Below the pieces are notes generated by a model. It saw nothing but the letters and a program-made list of their open reading frames with translations. It made no database searches and was not told the DNA's origin. Positions 8,053 to 16,493 of a stretch of DNA of 64,000 bases are shown here, piece by piece (within the stretch, counting starts at the first letter, position 1; every line of letters begins with the position of its first letter). Both the position numbers and the translations under genes were made by a program. Origin of the DNA: Thermogemmata fonticola (GTDB taxonomy: Bacteria > Planctomycetota > Planctomycetia > Gemmatales > Gemmataceae); contig NZ_JACEFB010000007.1 of assembly GCF_013694095.1 (NCBI RefSeq), forward strand, positions 1 to 64,000, in the 5' to 3' direction.

Positions 8053-9324
8053 TCACTTCACGGGCGGTAGGACGGCCGGGAGCGAAGCTGGACCCTGGGC
8101 GGCACTCGGTGGTGCGGGCGGCACCGCGGGCAGCGGCGGCAGCGGAGCGGGGCCAGTGACACTCCGTTCCGGCGCGACCGATCCCGGCACAGGAGCTAGC
8201 GGCGGGGCCACGCTGGGCGAAGCCGGAGCACTGGGCGAAGCCGGAGCGCTGCTCACCGTTCCCTTTTTCGGCTCCGGCGGCGGGACCGGCATCGGCGGCG
8301 TCGGCGGCATCACCCGCGGCGGAGCGGCCGGCGGAGTCACCGCGGGCGGAGCATTCATCGCCGGAGAGTTTTTGTTCTCCAGATCGATGTTCCCCAGGCG
8401 GATGATGCACAGGATGCTGCCGCGGCTCTGGGCTTCCTGGATCGGGTCGGCTCCCGGCGGCAAGCGCGTCGAGACCAATTCCTCCGCCCCCGCCACCGCA
8501 AACTCCTGATTCTCCCGATCCGGCAGGTAGATCACCTTGACCACGAGATTGCCCGCCTTGGCCTGCTGGAAATCTTCGCTGGTGAAGCTGACGGGCACAC
8601 TGGAATGCGCCAGGAAGGTCAGCGTCTTGGGATTACCCGGCGCCACTTCCAGGGTGGGGTAGAAGGTATCGCCGACGAAGTCCGGTCCGAGATTGCTCAG
8701 GCGCAGGCGGTAGATTTGGCCCTGGAGGAAGTTGTAGGCCGCCGGGGCTTTCAACCCTTGCTCGCTGAACTGTCCGTTGGCCAACTGCCAGGTGATGGTC
8801 ATGCCGGCGGGGCCGGTGAACTTGATCGACGTGCGTCCCATCGCGGCGGGCGGCGCGCCCAGCGGTCCAGTCGGCATCATGCCCGGCACCAGGGCACCCA
8901 CCGCGGCCACCGCACCCGGCGGACCCATCCCCGGCACCGGCAGAATCCCTTTGTGGGTTTCGCTCACGACCGGGGCCGAAGTGCCGCTGCTGACCTTGGC
9001 CCATTTGTCGAAGTGCGGCCCGAAGAGGGGGGCATGGGCACCAGGCACATGGGCGCAGGTGGTGCAGCCATCGTCCGCGGGACGGAGCCAACCGGCCGGC
9101 CGCACGGCACTCCCACCGCTACTGCCGCTGCTGGAACCCGAAGCGGGCATCACCCCCCGCGCCGCAATCACCGGCTCGCCGCTCGGACCAACCACTCCCG
9201 GCACCACCCGGCCGTAAGTGACCGTATTGTATCCCCCCGGACTCGCTGGCCGCGCGCCGTCAGTGCTCACGCAGCCGCCTCCGAAACCGGCCAGTAACAC
9301 CAATGTCGTCGCCGTTCGTTTCAT
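8053..9324 (-). CDS. Putative lipoprotein, paralogue of the neighbouring secreted protein
   Basis: A 423-residue exported protein. MKRTATTLVLLAGFGGGC looks like a lipoprotein signal, though the residues before Cys are only glycines, so the lipobox is weak. The central block YRLRLSNLGPDFVGDTFYP ... SFTSEDFQQAKAGNLVVKVIYLPD ... RGSILCIIRLGN aligns with the neighbour at 5989-7542 and defines a shared domain of about 150 residues that I do not recognise. A Pro/Ala-rich tail follows. The chosen ATG has a G-run immediately upstream; a GTG twelve bases earlier is also possible. Confidence 0.75.
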   Translation of the reverse strand: MKRTATTLVLLAGFGGGCVSTDGARPASPGGYNTVTYGRVVPGVVGPSGEPVIAARGVMPASGSSSGSSGGSAVRPAGWLRPADDGCTTCAHVPGAHAPLFGPHFDKWAKVSSGTSAPVVSETHKGILPVPGMGPPGAVAAVGALVPGMMPTGPLGAPPAAMGRTSIKFTGPAGMTITWQLANGQFSEQGLKAPAAYNFLQGQIYRLRLSNLGPDFVGDTFYPTLEVAPGNPKTLTFLAHSSVPVSFTSEDFQQAKAGNLVVKVIYLPDRENQEFAVAGAEELVSTRLPPGADPIQEAQSRGSILCIIRLGNIDLENKNSPAMNAPPAVTPPAAPPRVMPPTPPMPVPPPEPKKGTVSSAPASPSAPASPSVAPPLAPVPGSVAPERSVTGPAPLPPLPAVPPAPPSAAQGPASLPAVLPPVK

Positions 9325-9704
9325 AGTCCCCCCCACATACCCCGTGCGGACTCCGCAACCCTAGGATTCCATTTCCTCGGAATCATCTTCGGCACCGCAC
9401 CGGCCTGATCTTTGCTCAAACTCGTAAAGATTCCCCCAGGCTATTCGACAGATCGGTCAGGCGTCTTCGGCACCGGAGAAAAAATCCTCTCGCTCGGCGG
9501 CTTTCCGCCGTTGGTCCGGCGGGAGTGATTCGTCTCTTTGGGTGAAGAGGGGTAGAAGAGGCAGCGGCAGGGACCGGACCGGGCGCACGCCCAAGGCGGG
9601 TAAGCTGGGATAAGCTGGGAAAGGGCTGCTGGCCTCGGCGCTGGGCGGCAGCGGCGGCGGGAAAAACTCCGGAGGAGGCGGACCTTCAGGCGGGATGGCA
9701 ACGT
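9325..9704. other. Intergenic region, no gene seen
   Basis: A 380-bp divergent region between the lipoprotein gene and the winged-helix regulator. It must hold promoters for both, but I cannot point to a convincing -35/-10 pair. A short duplication (gggataagctgggaa-like) occurs near 9600-9620. Confidence 0.5.
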
Positions 9705-10532
9705 ATGGGCAAGCTCCTCGTCATCGCCCCAGCGGGGAAAGAGCGGCAGCAACTGGTACGCTGGCTGGAGCACTTGGGCCATGCGGCGGTCCCGGCCACT
9801 CTGCGCGACCTGGAGCCGGAGTTGCTGCGCCGTGTGGATTTGGTCCTCGCCTCCACCCGTCTGCTGCTGAACACCGACTGGTCGCGTTGGCCCCGCGGAA
9901 TCGCCTGCCCCCAGTTGTGGCTTCTCGATGCTCCCCTCCCGCCGCAGCAGCTCCGGGAGCTGCTCGCGCCGCTCCAGCCGGTCCGCTGGGGTTACCTGGC
10001 CACCCCTTTCACCCGTGCGGAATTGGCCGCCGCCCTCGCCGCCTTGCTACAGCCCGATTCCGCCGCGCCTCCCGCCGCCGCCTCCCCGGCCTCGGCCAGT
10101 GCCCCGCCGCCTTCCCCGACCCCCGCCGGTGCCCGCCCTGCTCCGCCGCTTCCGGGAGCTGCCGCTGCCCTTGCGCCTCCCGCCGCCGGCCCCCTACGCG
10201 TCCACGACTGCCTCGTCAACCTGGAGCAGCGCTGCATCCACCGCCCGGATGGCACCTGCATCCGCCTGTCCGAAATGGAGGCGGCCATCTTGCGTTACCT
10301 ACTGACGCACCGCTCGCGGGTCATCAGCCGGGAGGAACTCTTGCGACAAGTCTGGGGCATTCCCGCCGAGGGCTTAACGACTCGAACCGTGGACATGCAC
10401 ATCGCCCGCCTGCGCGCCAAGCTCCGCCCCGCCGACTCCGACCCCGCCTCAGCCCCGGCCATCGTCACCATCCGCAAGCGCGGCTACCAGGTCGGCCCCG
10501 CCTGGTGCGAACCCCCCGCTCCGGCTCTGTAG
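9705..10532 (+). CDS. OmpR-type regulator with degenerate receiver
   Basis: Residues 1-120 have the length and hydrophobic pattern of a response-regulator receiver (LLVIAPAGKERQQL..., VDLVLASTRLLL, WGYLATPFTRAEL), but the acidic pocket and phospho-acceptor Asp are absent; the expected DLxLxD reads DLVLAST. After an Ala/Pro linker comes a clear winged-helix DNA-binding domain (about 165-265): IRLSEMEAAILRYLLTHRSRVISREELLRQVWG, TRTVDMHIARLRAKL and IRKRGYQV. It is probably a transcription regulator not controlled by aspartate phosphorylation. No cognate kinase is adjacent. Confidence 0.85.
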   Translation: MGKLLVIAPAGKERQQLVRWLEHLGHAAVPATLRDLEPELLRRVDLVLASTRLLLNTDWSRWPRGIACPQLWLLDAPLPPQQLRELLAPLQPVRWGYLATPFTRAELAAALAALLQPDSAAPPAAASPASASAPPPSPTPAGARPAPPLPGAAAALAPPAAGPLRVHDCLVNLEQRCIHRPDGTCIRLSEMEAAILRYLLTHRSRVISREELLRQVWGIPAEGLTTRTVDMHIARLRAKLRPADSDPASAPAIVTIRKRGYQVGPAWCEPPAPAL

Positions 10533-10812
10533 GTCTTCCCTACGTCGGCAGGTGACAGGAGGACGACATCACAAATACCAGGAAGACAACACCACAAACG
10601 ATCGGCTCGCACCTTTCCGGCAAGGCGATCTACCTTTCCGGCAAGGCGATCTCCAGGAGAACTCACTCCACCAGGGGATACCCCTGGAGAAATCGCCGCC
10701 CCAAGGATACTCCCCGGAGGAATTGTTCGCCCAAGGATACTCCTCAGAGAAATCACGCACCCACACGCTATTCCCCCAAGGCATCGAGGCATCACTCCCC
10801 GGAGGAATCGCC
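10533..10812 (+). repeat. Leader region of GH172 gene with short direct repeats
   Basis: Between the regulator stop and the GH172 start, 10611-10631 is repeated exactly at 10632-10652 (21 bp). Diverged copies of 'ccaaggatactcc..gga(g)gaa' recur near 10690-10760, and a GGAGGAAT-like site is repeated, the last one serving as ribosome-binding site at 10800. No gene is supported here. Confidence 0.7.
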
Positions 10813-13170
10813 ATGAGCCAATCCCTCTCCCCAGTCCCCGCTCCAGGGATCAATCGGTTGACGACGCGAGTGGCGGGCAGCGTGCTCAGTTTTCTGCTGG
10901 CAGTGACGGCGAGCATAGTCCTGGGGACGGAGCCGCCCCTTCCCAAGGCAGAACCGCCCCTTCCCAAGGCAGAACCGCCCCTTCCCAAGGCAGAACCGCC
11001 GGGGAAAAAGACGGAACCGCCCGTGATTCCCGTCGGTCTGGATGCTTACCGGCAATGGGATCGCTGGTACCTGCAACGGATTGGCGTGCGGGCTTACATG
11101 CGCAGCACCTATGACCGCACCGGCGGGAACAAGGGAGCGGACTCCAGCCACTTTCTCTATCAGACCGCCGACGACTTCAACGTCACCCTCGATGTGCTTG
11201 GACCAGGCGTGTTGTACTTTGCCCGGTACAATCACTGGCACGGCAGCCCGTGGCATTATGAGGTGGATGGCCGAGATTTCATCGTCCAGGAAACCGGCAC
11301 CGCCGACCCGGTCCATGCCCGGAAGTTGACCCGCACCGTCTTCCTGCCCGAAAAGGCCTTCCCGCATCCTCTGACCTGGACCTGGCCGGTCACCCAAGGC
11401 GCCGACCTGATGTGGGTGCCCATTCCCTTTGAACGCTCCTTCCGCATGGCCTATGGGCGCACTCACTACGGCACCGGCTATTACATCTACCATCTTTTCG
11501 ACCCCAGTGCCAAGCTCTCCCAACCGATCCGTTCCTGGACCAGCGACGATGCGCCGGCGTCCGACGTGCTGGAGTTGCTACGGCGGAGCGGCACCGATTT
11601 GATTCCCGAACCGGATTCCCCGGACGGGCAGAAGCTGGAGCTACGGGCCGCCACCGGCCAGGGCGATCTGCCGGCTGGCCAGACCCAAAAACTCGTGGAG
11701 TTGACCCAGGCCCCGTCGGTCCTTCGCGCATTGGAGTTTTTTGTGCCGCGTACCCAAGCCCGCGCCTTCGGCCGGGCCACGCTGCGGATCACCTGGGACA
11801 ACCGCGCCCAGCCCTCGGTGGAAGCGCCCCTGGCCCTCTTCTTCGGCGCCGGCACCCTTTACAACCGCAACGCCGCCGAGTACCTGGTTCGGGGATTCCC
11901 CATGTTCATCCGCTTTGAGGCGGAGCAAGTGCGGCTGAGTTGTTTCTTCCCCATGCCGTTTTATAAGTCCGCCCGCATCGAACTAGTTGGCGCCCCCACC
12001 GAGGGGGTCTCGAACATCCGCTGGCGCGTCCGCTTCATGCCCCTGCGGGAACCGCCATCCCACGTCGGCTATTTCCATGCCACTTTCAGCGACCATCCGA
12101 CGCCGGAATTGGGGCACGATCTGCTCCTGCTTGACACACGGGGGGCGGAAGGCGTGCCAGAGTGGTCGGGCAGCTTCGTCGGTATGTCCTGGATTTTCAC
12201 GCATCGCGGCGAGCTGTCCACCCTGGAAGGGGACCCGCGCTTCTTTTTCGACGATAGCCAAACCCCGCAGGCCCAAGGCACCGGCACCGAGGAATGGGGC
12301 GGCGGCGGCGATTACTGGAAGGGTGGCCAAACCTCGACCCTTCCCCTGGCCGGCCACCCTTGCGGCGCTCCCCGCAATGAAAAACCCAAGTCCGACGACG
12401 ATCTCATCCATTCCGCCTATCGCTTCCTGCTCGCCGACCTGTTCCCCTTTGGCCGAAGGGCGATCATCCGCTTGGAACACGGCGGGCAGAACGAAAGCAC
12501 GGAACATTACCAGGCGGTCGTCTACTGGTACGGTGCCCCCGCCCCGGCCCTCATTCCCACCGACAGCTTGAAGATCGGCGATCCCCAAAGCGAGACCAGC
12601 CACCGCTACGTCTCCCCTCAGGCCTCCGCACCCTACACGATCACCTCCCGCTACGAGTGGGGGCCGGACGAAGTGAGAAAGGAACCCCGCAAGGTGCTCG
12701 TCGTCTATCCCGAACAAACCGACACGGCCCGCAAGACCCGCGGCACTTCCGAGTTTTCGATCCAACTTCGGCCCGACAACTGGGGCGTGCTCCTGCGGCG
12801 GAAACTGGACTACGCCTACCCCCATCAACGGGCCGACGTGTACGTGGCCGAGGAAAGCGACGGCCAAGTGGGCGAGTTCCAGAAGGCGGGGACGTGGTAC
12901 CTGGCTGGCTCCAGCACCTGCGTCTATTCCCGTCCGCCGGAGGAACTGGGCCAGACGCAACACATCGTGGTCACGTCCAACCGCCGCTTCCGGGAGGACG
13001 AGTTCATCATTCCGGCGGCGCTCACACGGGGCCGATCCCGCCTGCGCGTCCGCCTCCAATTCGTCCCGGTGGAAAGGCCCCTCTTTCCCGGCTATCCCTT
13101 GACCGAGACCGCCTGGACGGAGATTGCCTACACCGCCTACTGCTGGGTGCTGCCGGAATGGAAACCTTGA
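10813..13170 (+). CDS. Secreted DUF2961 / GH172-family glycoside hydrolase
   Basis: A 785-residue exported protein: hydrophobic leader (VLSFLLAVTASIVLG), then three exact EPPLPKA repeats, then a DUF2961 core. GTGTEEWGGGGDYW corresponds to the GTGTEDYF-type motif whose Glu is catalytic in the characterised GH172 enzymes (difructose-dianhydride synthase/hydrolase, fructofuranosidase and arabinofuranosidase activities). Its substrate cannot be deduced. GGAGGAATCGCC precedes the ATG. The C-terminal half (after about residue 600) has another beta-rich region ending LRVRLQFVPVERPLFPG. It probably degrades fructan- or arabinan-type polysaccharide outside the cytoplasm. Confidence 0.82.
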   Translation: MSQSLSPVPAPGINRLTTRVAGSVLSFLLAVTASIVLGTEPPLPKAEPPLPKAEPPLPKAEPPGKKTEPPVIPVGLDAYRQWDRWYLQRIGVRAYMRSTYDRTGGNKGADSSHFLYQTADDFNVTLDVLGPGVLYFARYNHWHGSPWHYEVDGRDFIVQETGTADPVHARKLTRTVFLPEKAFPHPLTWTWPVTQGADLMWVPIPFERSFRMAYGRTHYGTGYYIYHLFDPSAKLSQPIRSWTSDDAPASDVLELLRRSGTDLIPEPDSPDGQKLELRAATGQGDLPAGQTQKLVELTQAPSVLRALEFFVPRTQARAFGRATLRITWDNRAQPSVEAPLALFFGAGTLYNRNAAEYLVRGFPMFIRFEAEQVRLSCFFPMPFYKSARIELVGAPTEGVSNIRWRVRFMPLREPPSHVGYFHATFSDHPTPELGHDLLLLDTRGAEGVPEWSGSFVGMSWIFTHRGELSTLEGDPRFFFDDSQTPQAQGTGTEEWGGGGDYWKGGQTSTLPLAGHPCGAPRNEKPKSDDDLIHSAYRFLLADLFPFGRRAIIRLEHGGQNESTEHYQAVVYWYGAPAPALIPTDSLKIGDPQSETSHRYVSPQASAPYTITSRYEWGPDEVRKEPRKVLVVYPEQTDTARKTRGTSEFSIQLRPDNWGVLLRRKLDYAYPHQRADVYVAEESDGQVGEFQKAGTWYLAGSSTCVYSRPPEELGQTQHIVVTSNRRFREDEFIIPAALTRGRSRLRVRLQFVPVERPLFPGYPLTETAWTEIAYTAYCWVLPEWKP

Positions 13171-13385
13171 CAATTCAGGCGATTTAGTACATCTATACAC
13201 CGGAAGCGTGAAACGGGGCGGGCCTCGCCTCCGGGTTCACCCACCGTCCTTGTCCCCCGTTCGCCCCGCTTCCCTGGCCATCGACCGGCCAGGCTAGCCA
13301 CGGCTTTTTCCGCCGACTTGGGTCTCGACCCGCTCGTCTCAATTCCGCTGTCTTGGCGTGGACTTGGCGTCTGGATCGGCCTGTC

Positions 13386-14099
13386 TTAGCCCCGCTCGAT
13401 CGACTGGAACAGCTCGCTCATTTTCATGCCCAGGGCCAGGCAGATGCGGTAGAGCGTCTCGATGGAGGCGGAGTTTTTCCCCAGTTCGATCTGGCTAAGG
13501 TAGCCGAGGGAGATGTTGGTGCGGTCGCTGACGTTGGCCAGGGTGAGGCCCAGGCTCTTGCGCCGCTCGCGGATGGCGTTGCCCAGGGATTCGCGCAGGG
13601 CCTCTTCGGTCATGCGCAAGAGGCCCTTGCTTTCCAGGCAGCGGAAGACGGTGTCGCGGAGCTGATCGACCTGGAACGGCTTGGTGATGTAGTCGTAGGT
13701 GCGGGCACGCAAGCAACTCAGGGCGCTATCCACCGAGGGGTAGCCGGTCACCACGATGATGTTGGCCTGGGGCTGATGGTCCCGCACCCAGGCGAAGACC
13801 TGCTCCGCTTCCAGACCGGGCAGCACATAGTCCAGGATGATGAGGTGGTACTGGGTGGGGGAGGCGAGCGTGGCTTCCACGAGGGCGGGATCGGAGACCG
13901 TATCGATGATGAAGTTACGGCTGGAGAGCGCCGCCTGGATCACCGAGCAGGTTCCGGGATCGTCATCGATGATGAGGATGCGGATATCGCCGGCGGATTG
14001 TAAATCGCGCATGGCAGGTTGGGGCCGGGTTCGTGTCCCCGGAGCTTTGAACACGGGTTTCGGAGTTTGCGTCAGGCGATCATCGATGTCAAACGGCAT
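13386..14099 (-). CDS. Response regulator with XRE-type HTH output
   Basis: The 237-residue protein has a complete receiver (ILIIDDDPG near 41-49, phospho-acceptor D90 in LIILDYVLPG, T118 in VVTGYP, K140 in YITKPF) joined to a C-terminal helix-turn-helix of the Cro/XRE kind (IRERRKSLGLTLANVSDRTN, then SLGYLSQIELGKNSASIETLYRI, about 176-220). Receivers usually carry OmpR, NarL or NtrC outputs; XRE output is uncommon. The gene follows the histidine kinase gene after 5 bp. Its ribosome-binding site GGAGG is part of the last codons of the kinase, which indicates coupling. Confidence 0.92.
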   Translation of the reverse strand: MPFDIDDRLTQTPKPVFKAPGTRTRPQPAMRDLQSAGDIRILIIDDDPGTCSVIQAALSSRNFIIDTVSDPALVEATLASPTQYHLIILDYVLPGLEAEQVFAWVRDHQPQANIIVVTGYPSVDSALSCLRARTYDYITKPFQVDQLRDTVFRCLESKGLLRMTEEALRESLGNAIRERRKSLGLTLANVSDRTNISLGYLSQIELGKNSASIETLYRICLALGMKMSELFQSIERG

Positions 14100-14104
14100 G
14101 GATG

Positions 14105-15355
14105 CTATCCTCCAACAACCTGGGTGGCCGGATTTTTACTGCTTGTGCTGGCCGGGGCGGGAGTCGTGGCAGCGGGGGTATTGGCCAGAGGCAAAGCGAT
14201 GCGCACCTGCGTGCCACTGCCCGGAGGCGGCACCGGTTCCAAACTGATGCCTCCGTGATGGACCCAGAGAATGCGGTAAGCGATGGCCAATCCCAATCCG
14301 CGATGCCGGACTTTCGTGGTGAAAAACGGCTCGACGAAGAGGCGGCGGCGGACCTCCGGCTTCAAGCCCGTGCCGCTATCGACCACCTGGATCACCACAT
14401 GCTCCCCCGGCTGGAGGCGGCCCAAAAACGTCCGCGCTTCCGCAGCCGAGAGAGTCTGCACCCGGGCGCTGATGCGCACGCTTCCCCCCTGGGGGCAGGC
14501 CTCTACCGCATTTTCCAGAATGTGCCCCACCACCACTTGCAGCGCCGGCGTGTCCAGGGCCACACTCGGCAGTTGCACCGGCAGCTCCTTCTCCACGCGC
14601 AGGTGGGGATGCATGTGCGGCTTGAGCCGGCCTTCTTCCCGCGCCACCGCCAGGGCCACCGAACCGGCCGTCGGCTTGTGCTGCCCGCTGCGGCTGAGCT
14701 GATGCAACTGCTGCGTGAACTGAATCCCGCGCTGCCCCACCTTGGCGATCTCGGCGATGTAGGAGGCGGCTTGGGAACCGCTCGGCAAAAGAGGCAGAGC
14801 CAAATCCGAGAAACCGATGATGCCGGTGAGGATGTTGTCAAAGTCGTGGGCCATGCGCCCGGCGATGACGGCAGCGTCCGAGAGCCGCTGGTGCAGCCGC
14901 TGCGGATCAATGATCGGACCGGCCAGCACTTGCAGCACCGGGGTCTGTTCCAGCACCCGGCCGGTCAGTACCAGATACGCCTGCTCAAACTCGCCCCAGG
15001 GCTGCTCGCGGGGCGCCTGGGCCCAGACCGCGCCGATTCCCCGCCCCGGCAGAGTGATCGCCGCAAAATACCGCCCGCTGCTCTCCGCCGCGCTGTAATG
15101 CACTCCGCTTTCCCCGCCGCGCAAACGCCGGAGGGCATCGGGGGCTTCCGGAGGCACTTCCCGGCTCGCCCCACCCCCCTGCACCGTCAACGCCGCGAGT
15201 TCCTCGCCGGTGGGCACCACCAGCCCGCAGCTCTGCCAGCCGCACACCGCCGCCCACCGCGCCAGCAGATGCTCCAGCACCGCCGGCTCCGTCCCCTCCG
15301 ACCACCACTGCGGCACGAATTCCAGCCACGCTCCCATTTTGCTATTTCGTGCCAT
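14105..15355 (-). CDS. Sensor histidine kinase, partner of the RR-XRE protein
   Basis: A 416-residue soluble histidine kinase without transmembrane helices. The first ~145 residues may be a GAF-like sensor. The HisKA helix carries the phospho-accepting His in RMAHDFDNILTGIIGFSDLAL (about 167). The ATPase domain has an N box (GHILENAVEA), G1 (VDSGTGL), F box (FVEPFFTTK) and G2 (HRGLGLAIAYRILWVHHGG). The LxH-D-F-N-N type H box is close to NtrB/HWE-like kinases with a cytosolic signal. Start ATG has GGAGGAGG 9 nt upstream. It should phosphorylate the adjacent response regulator. Confidence 0.92.
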   Translation of the reverse strand: MARNSKMGAWLEFVPQWWSEGTEPAVLEHLLARWAAVCGWQSCGLVVPTGEELAALTVQGGGASREVPPEAPDALRRLRGGESGVHYSAAESSGRYFAAITLPGRGIGAVWAQAPREQPWGEFEQAYLVLTGRVLEQTPVLQVLAGPIIDPQRLHQRLSDAAVIAGRMAHDFDNILTGIIGFSDLALPLLPSGSQAASYIAEIAKVGQRGIQFTQQLHQLSRSGQHKPTAGSVALAVAREEGRLKPHMHPHLRVEKELPVQLPSVALDTPALQVVVGHILENAVEACPQGGSVRISARVQTLSAAEARTFLGRLQPGEHVVIQVVDSGTGLKPEVRRRLFVEPFFTTKVRHRGLGLAIAYRILWVHHGGISLEPVPPPGSGTQVRIALPLANTPAATTPAPASTSSKNPATQVVGG

Positions 15356-16053
15356 CCGCTTTGGCCTCCTCCGGCGCCTCCGCCTCTGCACCCATAGCGT
15401 GGTCTTCACTATCTTCAGTGAAACTTTCAACCTGTATCTAGAACGCCTTCAAGCGATGTCAAATCGTTTCACCTCACTTTTCCCGCGATGACACCCGCCG
15501 TATTCCTCAATCGCTTGCGGCACTAGCAGTTACGCAGCGGCCAGACTTGCCAGCTACTATTGTAGAGAAACCATTCTTCTTCAGGCCGGTTCTCATCCTT
15601 CCACTACAGCTCGGAGTCTGCGGGAACTTGTGTCGCCCCGTGCCAATGCTTTAGCCCCCCCTACTCTCGACCCGGCCACAAATTGCTTCCTCCGCGTACC
15701 AACAATTCTCACGGGGAGGAGAACAAGTTCGCGCCGTTTCGCTTGGGGCATGAACATAATTCGTTTTTCCCCTCAATTGCGGACAGAGTGAAACTGAGCC
15801 GCTCCAGACCGGCAGGAAACGAGGCAAGTCCGGACTTTTCAGGAATAAGTCAGGAACAAGTCAGGAACTCATGAAGGAACTCATGAAGGAACTCATCAGG
15901 AACAAGTCAGGGAAAGGAACAAGTCAAGGAGCTGGCCGCGCCTGCCGCCCGCGATCCTGGACTAGGGAAGCTGATGGGAGAAACAACTAGATTCGTCGAG
16001 GGACCAGCCAGTTCAAGCAGCAAAAATAGAGCTATTGATTGAGGCGTCAGCCG
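15356..16053. repeat. Long intergenic region with short repeats
   Basis: About 700 bp without a supported gene, richer in A/T than its surroundings near 15430-15500 and 15720-15860. From 15841 to 15930 the words 'ggaacaagtca' and 'ggaactcatgaa' alternate in tandem (at least six copies in total). Upstream of the kinase, this region should contain its promoter. The weak 63-codon plus-strand frame at 15683 has no ribosome-binding site or family features. Confidence 0.6.
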
Positions 16054-16490
16054 TTAGCTCTGCGTTTTGGGATCGATCCAAATCCGTCTCAAGTGAGTGG
16101 GGTCCAGGTGGTCAAAATCGCGGTCAGTCGTCAGAAGCGTGCAGCCGCTGGCCTTCGCCGTCGCTGCAATCCACACATCATTGTCTTCCATTCTGGTCCC
16201 CTGCCCCTCGCTGAAACATGCGATCTCTGCATAAGCCGAAAATATCGCCGGATCGTTGATGTCAATCCCGATCAACTGCTGGAGCAGCTCTCGCATCTTG
16301 GACAGTTTGTTATTGCCCCAACCCAGCAAGCGCGCCAACTTTTCCATCTCGCCCACCGTAACCACGGAAATCAGGCAGCGCGTGATAATAGAGCCCGCAG
16401 GTTGTATTGGGTCTGGATCCGCTGGCCCAAGGACTTGTTTCGAATCAAGTGCACCAAGATATTGGTGTCGAGCAAGTGATCGGTGGGCAT
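16054..16490 (-). pseudogene. PIN-domain (VapC-like) toxin gene with a frameshift
   Basis: The gene starts at ATG 16490 and reads MPTDHLLDTNILVHLIRNK, the classic PIN N-terminus with its first catalytic Asp (LDTN). It then meets a TGA at 16373-16371. The rest of the PIN fold continues in the -1 frame: LISVVTVGEMEKLARLLGW, then RMEDNDVWIAATAKASGCTLLTTDRDFDHL down to 16054, with the D-x-W-I-A-A and TTDxDF motifs. The join lies near 16371-16395. The evidence fits a one-base deletion or a sequencing error; no obvious slippery heptamer supports programmed shifting. Intact length would be about 137 residues, normal for VapC RNases. The start lies 3 bp after the upstream partner gene. Confidence 0.85.
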
Positions 16491-16493
16491 GTT

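Noticed and set aside
15683-15874. 63-codon plus-strand frame before the PIN locus
   Set aside because: No ribosome-binding site, no family motif, and it overlaps simple repeats.
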